Of a stretch of DNA of 62,632 nucleotides, positions 47,101 to 54,627 are shown in pieces. The stretch is from contig JALHNB010000042.1 in the NCBI GenBank assembly GCA_022843745.1, positions 1 to 62,632 of the forward strand. Reading direction: 5' to 3'. A model generated the notes under the pieces. The model did not search any database, was not told the DNA's origin, and saw only the letters and a program-made list of their open reading frames with translations. A program made the translations under genes and the position numbers. The number at the start of each line of letters is the position of its first letter. The first letter of the stretch is position 1. Origin of the DNA: Anaerolineae bacterium (GTDB lineage Bacteria > Chloroflexota > Anaerolineae > Aggregatilineales > Phototrophicaceae).

Positions 47101-47436
47101 CTAAAACTCGTAATCGTCTTCGTACTCGTCGTCATCGTCGTCGTAGTACAGATCGTCATCATCGTCATAAAGGTCGTCATCTTCATCAAATTCGCTGATG
47201 TCATAGCCTTCGTCGTCGATAACTTCTTCTTCTTCGACTTCAACGAACTCTTCGTCTTCGATGATTTCTTCTTCGATGAGGTCTTCTTCTTCGAATTCTT
47301 CCTCAGCCTCGAACTCAAGTTCATCGTCCTCAATAACTTCGTCGTCCTCTTCAGGAACGTCTTCGCCGAAATCGGCTACTTCCTCCTCGTCATCGAAGTC
47401 AACCTCATCCCGAAACATAAATGGGCTTTCGTCCAT
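47101..47436 (-). CDS. extremely acidic low-complexity protein
   Basis: 111 residues, with GGAGAGAAATC before the ATG. By my count 68 residues are Asp or Glu, and the only basic residue is one arginine near the N-terminus; there is no Cys, His or Lys. The last third is runs of Asp with interspersed Tyr. Almost certainly disordered. It could buffer divalent cations, or bind basic proteins as a nucleic-acid mimic. It lies directly upstream of the mgtE leader on the same strand. Confidence 0.7.
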   Translation of the reverse strand: MDESPFMFRDEVDFDDEEEVADFGEDVPEEDDEVIEDDELEFEAEEEFEEEDLIEEEIIEDEEFVEVEEEEVIDDEGYDISEFDEDDDLYDDDDDLYYDDDDDEYEDDYEF

Positions 47437-47537
47437 GATTTCTCTCCAGCCAGGTGATTGTGAACGGATAATTTAACGATATTTTAGCATGATGCGGGCG
47501 ATATTTTAGCACGTTGATCTCAATTGTGAACGCCGAA

Positions 47538-48125
47538 TCACGCCAATTTTTTACTATAGGATTTTACCAATTCCAAAAAGTAGCGATGCAAACGTGTGTC
47601 ATCGGTCAATTCCGGGTGAAATGCCGTTGCCAGCAAGTGACCCTGCTGGACGGCGATGATACGACCATCCGTTAATTTTGCCAATATCTCAACGCCATCA
47701 CTCGCGCCGGTGACCACTGGGGCGCGAATGAAAACCATGTGGAAAGGCACATCGTCCAGAACCGTAATCGGCAGATCGGTTTCAAAACTATCCACCTGCC
47801 GCCCAAACGCATTACGATTGACGGTGATGTCCATCAGGCCAAGAATGGGCTGACGGTCAATTCCAATGTCCTTCGCCAGGAAGATCATTCCGGCACACGT
47901 TCCCCACGTCGGTGTCGTTTGCGCGAACTGGCGCAGCGGCTCGACCAGACCATACGTTACTGCTAATTTACCAATCGTCGTACTTTCGCCACCGGGGATA
48001 ATCAGGCCGTCCAGCCCTTCCAGATCGGATGGTAGGCGTACTTCGACAGGTTCGACTCCCAACGTGCGCAGCATTTTTTCGTGTTCGATAAATGCGCCTT
48101 GAAGCGCCAACACGCCAATTTTCAT
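47538..48125 (-). CDS. pdxT: pyridoxal 5'-phosphate synthase glutaminase subunit PdxT
   Basis: 195 residues. A class I glutaminase with the motifs LALQGAFIEH, GLIIPGGESTT (oxyanion), GTCAGM with the catalytic cysteine and AFHPELTDD with the His-Glu pair. It hydrolyses glutamine and channels ammonia to PdxS, which makes PLP. PdxS is not in the window, an unusual separation from its partner. The promoter is visible at 48199-48227. Confidence 0.95.
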   Translation of the reverse strand: MKIGVLALQGAFIEHEKMLRTLGVEPVEVRLPSDLEGLDGLIIPGGESTTIGKLAVTYGLVEPLRQFAQTTPTWGTCAGMIFLAKDIGIDRQPILGLMDITVNRNAFGRQVDSFETDLPITVLDDVPFHMVFIRAPVVTGASDGVEILAKLTDGRIIAVQQGHLLATAFHPELTDDTRLHRYFLELVKSYSKKLA

Positions 48126-48198
48126 GTGATCGTTGCCCTTTCAAGAGTCTTCGATCATACAGCAGCATAACATCCGTATGATTTCGTTATTTTCACTC

Positions 48199-48227
48199 AT
48201 ATTGTGTCAGAGTCAAGTGGAGGTCAA
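48199..48227 (-). promoter_or_regulatory. promoter of pdxT
   Basis: On the minus strand, TTGACC (48227-48222), a 17-base spacer and CAATAT (48204-48199). Confidence 0.5.
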
Positions 48228-48302
48228 GAACCAAAAGGGGCAGATTTCCAGCATTACAGTATTTTAGCAGGTCAGCATCTCAGCTTTTATCAGTGCCAAG
48301 TG

Positions 48303-48342
48303 AAAAGTGCTGAGTGAAGGTTACTTTTCACTCAGCGCTTTG
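48303..48342 (-). terminator. hairpin terminator after the TPR gene
   Basis: AAAGTGCTGAGTGAA (48304-48318) pairs with TTCACTCAGCGCTTT (48327-48341) over 15 bp, with one G-T wobble and an 8-base loop. It lies 40 bases beyond the stop of the minus-strand TPR gene. Confidence 0.55.
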
Positions 48343-48381
48343 TGCTGATTTTTCTTTTGCTGACAAGCTGAAACGCTGAAT

Positions 48382-49611
48382 TTAAAGTTTCGAGATCAGC
48401 TTACGCGCTTCATCAGCCAGCGGGTCGGCCAGATGGAGTTCCTGTTTGACCCATTCTACGTTGCGATAATTCGGGTTGATGGCAACCAACTGCTTCCAAA
48501 AACGCCGTGCCTCATCCACACGCCCCAGCGCGTGATGGGCAACCGCCAGGCCAACCAGCGCGAAATATTGCGTTGGGCGTGTGCTGGAATTGACCAGATC
48601 ACGATCTGAGCGACGCGAACCGGAATATAAGCTGCCCTGGTCAGATACATAACGTTGATTGATGCGATTGGCTTCGCTGAAGTCTGTCAGCGCTTCGCCC
48701 AGATCACCTTGCAGATAATGCGCCGTGCCACGATTAATATATGCAATCGCATATTCGGGGTCAATCTGTACGGCCACACCAAAATCAGCCAACGCGCCAT
48801 TCAGATCGCCCTGATCTTTACGTGCTTTGCCCCGATTGCTATAGATCGCAGCATTCTGCGGGTCAAGCTGCAAGGCGCGATCAAAATCGTCTATCGCCCC
48901 AGCGAGATCGCCATTTTTAGCACGGGCGATGCCACGATTATCGTAAGCACTAGCGCTGTTTGGATCAAGCTGAATCGCTGTCGTATGGTCCGCAATCGCA
49001 CCGTCAAATGCACCCAGGTCGGAGTAAGCAACGCCACGATTATCATAGGCGCTGGCATAATTTGGTTTGAGGCTGATCGCTGTGCTGTAGTCCTGCATCG
49101 CCTTCGCGAGATCGCCCATATCCGCGCGGGCATTGCCACGATTGTTATAGGCCGTCGCGTTTTTCGCGTCGAGATGAATTGCTTTGGTGTAATCGGAAAT
49201 CGCGCCATTCAGATTGCCTTGCGCCTTGCTGACCAGAGCACGATTGTTATAGGCAACGGAATTGTGAGAGTCGTAATAGATAGCCTGGTTATAATCTGCC
49301 AATGCTTCCACCAGATCGCCACGTGTTGCGTGGACAAGGCCGCGATTAACATAGGTATTAGAGTTTCGAGGATCGATTCTCAGCGCGGTATCATAATCGG
49401 CAAGCGCGCCCTCAATATCACCCTGACGGTGACGCGCCAGACCACGATTGACATAATGCGAGGCATTAACTGTGTCTATCTGGATTGCGCGGTCACAATA
49501 ATAAATCACGCCCTCCAGATCACCGCGACTTGCGCAGGTCATACTGCGATCTGTGTAGATGTTGAGCCGAGCCGCACGCCAGAATGATTGAAGCGATTCG
49601 ATCACAGACAT
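48382..49611 (-). CDS. TPR-repeat protein
   Basis: About 409 residues from the ATG at 49611 (MSVIESLQSF). About eight or nine 34-residue TPR units with the canonical W/Y..G.....A...Y..A...P pattern, for example YVNRGLARHRQGDIEGALADYDTALRIDP and AYNNRGNARADMGDLAKAMQDYSTAI. A solenoid scaffold for protein contacts, cytoplasmic. No signal peptide. Neighbours do not suggest a specific partner. Confidence 0.9.
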   Translation of the reverse strand: MSVIESLQSFWRAARLNIYTDRSMTCASRGDLEGVIYYCDRAIQIDTVNASHYVNRGLARHRQGDIEGALADYDTALRIDPRNSNTYVNRGLVHATRGDLVEALADYNQAIYYDSHNSVAYNNRALVSKAQGNLNGAISDYTKAIHLDAKNATAYNNRGNARADMGDLAKAMQDYSTAISLKPNYASAYDNRGVAYSDLGAFDGAIADHTTAIQLDPNSASAYDNRGIARAKNGDLAGAIDDFDRALQLDPQNAAIYSNRGKARKDQGDLNGALADFGVAVQIDPEYAIAYINRGTAHYLQGDLGEALTDFSEANRINQRYVSDQGSLYSGSRRSDRDLVNSSTRPTQYFALVGLAVAHHALGRVDEARRFWKQLVAINPNYRNVEWVKQELHLADPLADEARKLISKL

Positions 49612-49841
49612 TTTACCCAACCTCATGCGTATATTTTGCCCACAAATACAATAATTCTCAGGTGGCTACCATAAGTATATCCATTATATGTGTAACCTAA
49701 ACAGAAAAATGTATGAAAAATAGGCAGTCCTGTCAGGAAAGCATCAAGAACGCTTTGCTTATCTCATGGTAATCGATAACTTAGTGAAACGGAGTTTAGG
49801 AGAAACGAATTTTTTGTTAAGGGGAGTCAGGTAGCTTTCAA
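49612..49841. other. non-coding gap, nothing recognised
   Basis: AT-rich, between two minus-strand genes, with no convincing promoter, ORF or stem. Confidence 0.5.
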
Positions 49842-51521
49842 CTACTCCTGAATCTCCACCACCACGCCCTCTTGCGCCCAATCATAGAGCAGTTTGGCGT
49901 TGTCGCTGCTGACGAGGATACAGCCATAGGTGACGCGCGTTCCCAGGCTGTTCGTCCACAGGAGCTGACTGCCGCCGCGTGTGGGAAACCCATGAAAGCC
50001 GTTGGTGAAGGCCGCGCCGGGAATGGGTCGATAGACACCCAAGAACCAGGGCATATACAGATTCCAGTTGGCGGCGTAAGCGTTCGGGTCATGCAGAATA
50101 ATCTGGTACACGCCCGGCCATGTCGGGCTGTCGTTGATGCCCGTGCTGGCGGGCCAATCCCACTTGACCTGACCATTTTCATAGACACGCACACGCTGTT
50201 CACTCATGCTGACGACGACACGTTTGCCAAAAACCACTGGAAAGTCAAAAAAATTGTCGGCGGATGGGATCGTGATTGTCTGCCCCGGCGACACATAATC
50301 GCCCATATTCGGATTCGAGCGCTGAATCCAGGGGTACGGCACACCATAATCGTAGGCGATTCGCATCAGCGTTTCGCCAGCGGCAACGGTATGCGTTGTA
50401 TCGCGGTGATAAACGCGCGTGATGGCGTTCGTTTGTCCGTTGGCAATGGATTTTTGAATATCGGCAGCCGTGTCATCTACCTGAATATAGCGATCCGCGC
50501 CAAGTGCGCCTGCCTGAGTCGTGAGATAGTCGTTCAGCGATGCAGCATCCAATGCCAGAGACAGCCCAAGCGCGTTGTTTGGATCGGGCGCGGCGGTCAG
50601 CCAGTGACTCCAATCCTGCGGCATCACTGACCAATAATCCGATGTATTTTTGATCGGATCGTAGGCTTCAATCGCCAGTGGATTTGCGAGAAGCTGAGTC
50701 GCCTGCGCAATCATCGGCGTTGAATCAATCACATTAGGTTGGACACGGCTCATGGGCAGTTCCAATACACCATCGGCAATCGCATCCCCAGCGCGGGTTT
50801 GCAATACATTCATCAGTGCTGCCACATCCAATGTGCGGCCTTCCTTCGGCGGAATCGCCTCGACCACACCGTTCACAAGCTGCACACCTGCGTTCACAGG
50901 CGGAATGTCGAACTGTGGCGCGAGGTCGTTAAAAGCTGTCGCAGCCATCGCCATATCGACATTCAAAACAGGCGTGACATCGGCTGTACCGAGAATCGCC
51001 TGTAAAGCATTGCCACCAGAGCGCCCCTGTTCATAGGCTGCGCGTGCTGTTGCATCGGCATCAATCGAAATTCCCAATGATGCAGAGTCAAACGTCCAGG
51101 CGCGTTCACCATCCCGCAGGACAATATTTCGCGCACTGCTCAGAGCTTGCACGGCCTCCTGCTGCGACATCCCGCCCAGATGAACACCCGCAGCACTCAC
51201 TTTTGGCAAAATCCCGCCCATGTAGATCAACCCTGCCCCCAGCGTCAGCGCGGCGCAGGTCGAGAAAATCATGACCGCAATGCCGATCAGCGGCGCGATC
51301 AGCCACCATTTCCGGTTGTTGGTCTGTAACGTCCGATTTTGTAGGGGCGCATGGCTGTGCGCCCTTTCCCGATTTCGCGGCGGCATCGGCACGGTATTTT
51401 GCGAAACACGAGGCGCATGTGCAGCCGTATGCTCGACACGGCGCGGCGGCGCGACAAATTGAGATGCGTTTTTCACGGGTCGGATCGGTTGGGTAACGTT
51501 TAAATTTGAACGTCGCTGCAT
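49842..51521 (-). CDS. YkuD-type L,D-transpeptidase with LysM, membrane-anchored
   Basis: 559 residues from the ATG at 51521. A disordered N-terminus containing a translated GTAGGGG palindrome is followed by a membrane helix (about 75-98). A PG_binding_4-like domain (about 105-225) with SAAGVHLGGMSQQEAVQAL follows, then a LysM (THTVAAGETLMRIAYDYGVPYPWIQRSNP). A YkuD domain is at the C-terminus. The catalytic cysteine is present but the usual SHGC reads TYGC, with Tyr from TAT where His (CAT) is usual. The reaction is 3-3 cross-linking of peptidoglycan. It faces outside. Confidence 0.88.
   Translation of the reverse strand: MQRRSNLNVTQPIRPVKNASQFVAPPRRVEHTAAHAPRVSQNTVPMPPRNRERAHSHAPLQNRTLQTNNRKWWLIAPLIGIAVMIFSTCAALTLGAGLIYMGGILPKVSAAGVHLGGMSQQEAVQALSSARNIVLRDGERAWTFDSASLGISIDADATARAAYEQGRSGGNALQAILGTADVTPVLNVDMAMAATAFNDLAPQFDIPPVNAGVQLVNGVVEAIPPKEGRTLDVAALMNVLQTRAGDAIADGVLELPMSRVQPNVIDSTPMIAQATQLLANPLAIEAYDPIKNTSDYWSVMPQDWSHWLTAAPDPNNALGLSLALDAASLNDYLTTQAGALGADRYIQVDDTAADIQKSIANGQTNAITRVYHRDTTHTVAAGETLMRIAYDYGVPYPWIQRSNPNMGDYVSPGQTITIPSADNFFDFPVVFGKRVVVSMSEQRVRVYENGQVKWDWPASTGINDSPTWPGVYQIILHDPNAYAANWNLYMPWFLGVYRPIPGAAFTNGFHGFPTRGGSQLLWTNSLGTRVTYGCILVSSDNAKLLYDWAQEGVVVEIQE
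51341..51369. repeat. GTAGGGG-type palindrome inside a coding sequence
   Basis: GTAGGGGCGCATGG followed by CTGTGCGCCCTTT. Read in the minus-strand frame, it encodes RERAHSHAPLQN in the disordered N-terminus of the L,D-transpeptidase. The middle (CATGGCTGTG) is the inverse of the copy at 52650 (CACAGCCATG). Confidence 0.75.
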
Positions 51522-51694
51522 GATGAGTCCAATCAAGTTGATCTATTTTTATTATAGGGCAAAATCTTTTCTCGTCAGCCGGACGTGCGCTGAACGTAGG
51601 GCGAAAGGCGGCTCTTTCAAACCGGGTTCTAACCAAGCAATTTTTGTCGCTTATGGCTATACTTTTCGCGTTCGTGAGATAGAAGGGAATCGAC

Positions 51695-52639
51695 ATGAAA
51701 ATTGGCGTGGTCGGCAGTGGTTTTGTCGGAGCAACAGCGGCCTATGCGATGGTCATGCAGGGCATCGGGCGGCAGATCGTCCTCGTGGATTATAAGCCGG
51801 AACGCGCCCAGGCCGAAGCTGATGATATTTATCATGCCGTTCCGTTTGCCGAGCCGCTGGACATCATCGCTGGAGATTATGCCGATCTGCACGGCTGCTC
51901 CATTGTCATCATCGCGGCTGGGGTTGGTCAAAAACCGGGCGAAACGCGCCTGCAACTCCTCGGACGAAATGCCGAAGTTTTTAAGCAGGTCGTGCCGTCG
52001 ATTTTAAAATTTGCACCTGAAGCCGTTTTAGTGGTCGCCACAAACCCTGTGGACATCATGACCCACCTGACCGCGCGTTATGCCGCCGAATTTGGCGTTC
52101 CGTCCAGCCGTGTGGTCGGCTCTGGCACGACACTCGATACAGCGCGGTTTCGTTCGCTTCTGGGTCGTCATGTCGGTGTTGATTCGCATCATGTTCACGC
52201 ATATGTGGTCGGCGAACACGGTGACTCCGAAGTTTTAGCATGGTCATTGGCGACAGTCGGCAGCATTCAACTCGATGATTTCTGTCGTGAGCGCGGAATT
52301 ACGCTGGATGCCGCCACACGCGAAAATATCGACCAGAATGTACGTAAAGCCGCCTACCACATCATCGCCGGAAAAGGCGCGACTTATTATGGCATTGGCA
52401 GCGCCCTCGCACGCATCGTGGACGTGATTTTGCACGATCAACGCGCGATCATGACCGTCTGTACACCGCTGGAGGAAATCGCCGGAGTCAAAGACGTGAC
52501 GATTTCCGTCCCCAAGCTGCTTGGCGGTCAAGGTGTGATCGACGCTTTCCCCCTGCCACTAAATGACGATGAGCAGGCCAAATTACACGCCAGCGCCGCC
52601 CTGATCCGCAAAATGATCGACGATCTTGATGCCCAGTGA
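51695..52639 (+). CDS. ldh: L-lactate dehydrogenase
   Basis: 314 residues, with GAAGGGA before the ATG. N-terminal NAD site [16 protein letters not shown]. The substrate loop is [10 protein letters not shown], with Gln in the position that favours lactate over malate, where Arg is expected. The catalytic dyad is in NPVDIMTHL and [14 protein letters not shown]. It reduces pyruvate to L-lactate with NADH in fermentation. Divergent from the L,D-transpeptidase gene. Confidence 0.95.
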   Translation: MKIGVVGSGFVGATAAYAMVMQGIGRQIVLVDYKPERAQAEADDIYHAVPFAEPLDIIAGDYADLHGCSIVIIAAGVGQKPGETRLQLLGRNAEVFKQVVPSILKFAPEAVLVVATNPVDIMTHLTARYAAEFGVPSSRVVGSGTTLDTARFRSLLGRHVGVDSHHVHAYVVGEHGDSEVLAWSLATVGSIQLDDFCRERGITLDAATRENIDQNVRKAAYHIIAGKGATYYGIGSALARIVDVILHDQRAIMTVCTPLEEIAGVKDVTISVPKLLGGQGVIDAFPLPLNDDEQAKLHASAALIRKMIDDLDAQ

Positions 52640-52649
52640 GACATCTTTT

Positions 52650-52677
52650 GTAGGGGCGCACAGCCATGCGCCCTTCT
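52650..52677. repeat. GTAGGGG-type palindrome
   Basis: GTAGGGGCGCACAG followed by CCATGCGCCCTTC. It lies after ldh; the core is the inverse of the copy at 51341. Confidence 0.75.
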
Positions 52678-52748
52678 TGTTAACGACCTGGCATTTGCTG
52701 ACCGCTGACCACTGATCGCTAAATGCCTAATAAATTTAAGGAGCAAAA

Positions 52749-53603
52749 ATGAGCGAACTAGAACTTGTTTTGGACTGTAAAAATCAACTCGGCGAGGGCC
52801 CAACCTGGAACGCCGACGAAGGCGCACTATATTGGGTCGATATTCTCGCGAACTGCTTCCACCGCCTCAACCCTGTTACCGGAGAACAGCGCCGCTATGA
52901 TGTGGATACGATGGTCGGCACGGTTGTGGCGCGGGCATCTGGCGGCTTTGTGCTGGCGACCAAACGCGGCTACGAATTTTTCGATGGTGAGAAGGCGACC
53001 ATGATCGCCTCACCCGAAGCGGACAGAGCCGAATCGCGCTTCAACGATGGTGCGGTTGATCGTCAAGGTCGTTTCTGGGCTGGCACGATGGGCGATAAAA
53101 ATGCCGCGCTGTATCGCCTCGATACCGATCTGTCGGTGCATAAGATGGAAACAGGAATTTCGACTTCCAACGGCATCGGCTGGAGTCCCGATAACAAAAC
53201 CATGTACTATACCGACTCCTCGCCGCGCCAGATTTATGCCTACGATTTCGACGCGGCGACGGGCGCAATCGAAAATCGCCGCATTTTCGTTCAGCTACCG
53301 GAAACAGACGGCGTACCGGATGGGTTGACCGTAGACGCTGATGGATTTATCTGGTCGGCGGTGTGGGATGGCTGGCGCATCGTGCGCTATGACCCGGACG
53401 GCAAAGTCGAGCGCGAAATTAAAATGCCTGTGCAGCGTCCGACAAGCTGCATGTTTGGCGGCGCGAACCTGGACGAACTCTATTTCACCTCGTCCCGCGC
53501 AGGCTTCAGCGAACAGGAATTACAATCACAGCCATTGGCGGGCGGCCTTTTCCGGCTGAAAACCGATGTCAAGGGCATTCTCGAAACGGCATTTGGAGGC
53601 TAA
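52749..53603 (+). CDS. SMP-30/gluconolactonase family lactonase
   Basis: 284 residues, with AAGGAG before the ATG. A six-bladed propeller with metal-binding residues: the first Glu (LGEGPTWN), a later FNDGAVDRQGRFWAGTMG, TSNGIGWSPDNKTMYYTDS and the aspartate in GVPDGLTVDADG. It hydrolyses a sugar lactone to the acid using a divalent cation. It is immediately followed by the U32-like gene, suggesting they act on one sugar-acid pathway. Confidence 0.92.
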   Translation: MSELELVLDCKNQLGEGPTWNADEGALYWVDILANCFHRLNPVTGEQRRYDVDTMVGTVVARASGGFVLATKRGYEFFDGEKATMIASPEADRAESRFNDGAVDRQGRFWAGTMGDKNAALYRLDTDLSVHKMETGISTSNGIGWSPDNKTMYYTDSSPRQIYAYDFDAATGAIENRRIFVQLPETDGVPDGLTVDADGFIWSAVWDGWRIVRYDPDGKVEREIKMPVQRPTSCMFGGANLDELYFTSSRAGFSEQELQSQPLAGGLFRLKTDVKGILETAFGG

Positions 53604-53608
53604 TACTG

Positions 53609-54535
53609 ATGCAGCAAACGCGCGATTTTCTCACAAAACTTGGTTTTCTCCCCGGCGATGCTTACGATATGCCCACATCGACCAAGCGCTTCCCGGATGG
53701 CGCACAGTACCGCGTCGAAATCCCCAGCGTCGAAGGGCCACGTGCGCTGGTCGCCGTCCTGGAAGAAGCTGAAAAACAAAAAGCGCTGATTCACCGCATC
53801 TCACAGGGCAGCGGAATCATGCTGCTGACGGATGCCGAAATCCGCGAAATGGCGCAGCTTGGTCGTGAGGCGGGGATCGAAGTCAGCCTGTTCGTTGGGC
53901 CGCGAGCCGCCTGGGACACCGGTGCGCAGATTACCGCCAGCGCGGGAAAAAACCTGGGCGCACGACTGCGTGGCATGGATCAGGTCGTCTATGCCACCGA
54001 GGATATTCGCCGTGCCTGTTCGCTCGGCATTCGCTCGGTGCTGGTCGCGGACGAAGGCCAACTCTGGCTGGCAAACGAGATGAAAAAAGCGGGCGAACTT
54101 CCTGCTGATCTGGTGTTAAAAATTTCAGTGCAGATGGGCGCTGCCAATCCAATTTCTGTGCGCTGGATGGAACAGCTTGGCGCGGGGACATACAACGTCC
54201 CGACTGATCTTTCGCTGCCACAGCTTTCGGCAATCCGTCAGGCTGTTTCGCTCCCGCTTGATCTGTATGTCGAAGTGCCGGACGATTTCGGCGGCTTCGT
54301 GCGCCATTACGAAGTGCCGGAGATTGTGCGCGTCAGTGCGCCTGTTTATGTCAAGCTCGGCCTGCGGAATGCGCCGAATATTTACCCAAGCGGCATCCAT
54401 GTCGAGGCAACGGCGATTAATTTAGGCCGTGAGCGTGTCCACCGTGCAGCCATCGCACTGGATATGATTCGACGCTACTACCCGGAGGCGACGACATCAC
54501 CGCGCGGCGCATCCGATTTAGGCATTCCTGTCTAG
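53609..54535 (+). CDS. U32-peptidase-like TIM-barrel protein
   Basis: 308 residues, with GGAGG before the ATG. The sequence contains YRVEIPSVEGPRALVAVLEEAE, RISQGSGIMLLTDAEIREMA, IEVSLFVGPRAAWDTGAQI and SLPLDLYVEVPDDFGGFVRHYEVPEIVRV. This resembles the TIM-barrel part of the U32 family, but the collagenase-type motifs are not clear, so a lyase or other enzyme is possible. It lies five bases after the lactonase gene. Confidence 0.6.
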   Translation: MQQTRDFLTKLGFLPGDAYDMPTSTKRFPDGAQYRVEIPSVEGPRALVAVLEEAEKQKALIHRISQGSGIMLLTDAEIREMAQLGREAGIEVSLFVGPRAAWDTGAQITASAGKNLGARLRGMDQVVYATEDIRRACSLGIRSVLVADEGQLWLANEMKKAGELPADLVLKISVQMGAANPISVRWMEQLGAGTYNVPTDLSLPQLSAIRQAVSLPLDLYVEVPDDFGGFVRHYEVPEIVRVSAPVYVKLGLRNAPNIYPSGIHVEATAINLGRERVHRAAIALDMIRRYYPEATTSPRGASDLGIPV

Positions 54536-54588
54536 GACCAAGATGCAGCGCAAACTTCGAGCCTATTCGACAACGCGCAAATGAACAT

Positions 54589-54627
54589 TTTGACTGGCTA
54601 GAGCGAATTAGCCTCTAGCCAGTCAAA
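54589..54627 (-). terminator. hairpin terminator overlapping the gene end
   Basis: A perfect 15-base stem, TTTGACTGGCTAGAG (54589-54603) with CTCTAGCCAGTCAAA (54613-54627), loop of 9. On the minus-strand transcript, the first arm encodes FDWLE and the stop codon of the membrane protein lies within the second arm. The tail has no strong T-run. Confidence 0.55.

Noticed and set aside
47022-47333. Lys/Thr/Ser-rich minus-strand frame
   Set aside because: It is a frame-shifted reading of the acidic protein gene (GAA/GAT runs read as AAG/ATG) and is low complexity.
48655-49587. 310-codon plus-strand frame inside the TPR gene
   Set aside because: The repetitive isoleucine-rich product is a mirror of the TPR repeats on the other strand.
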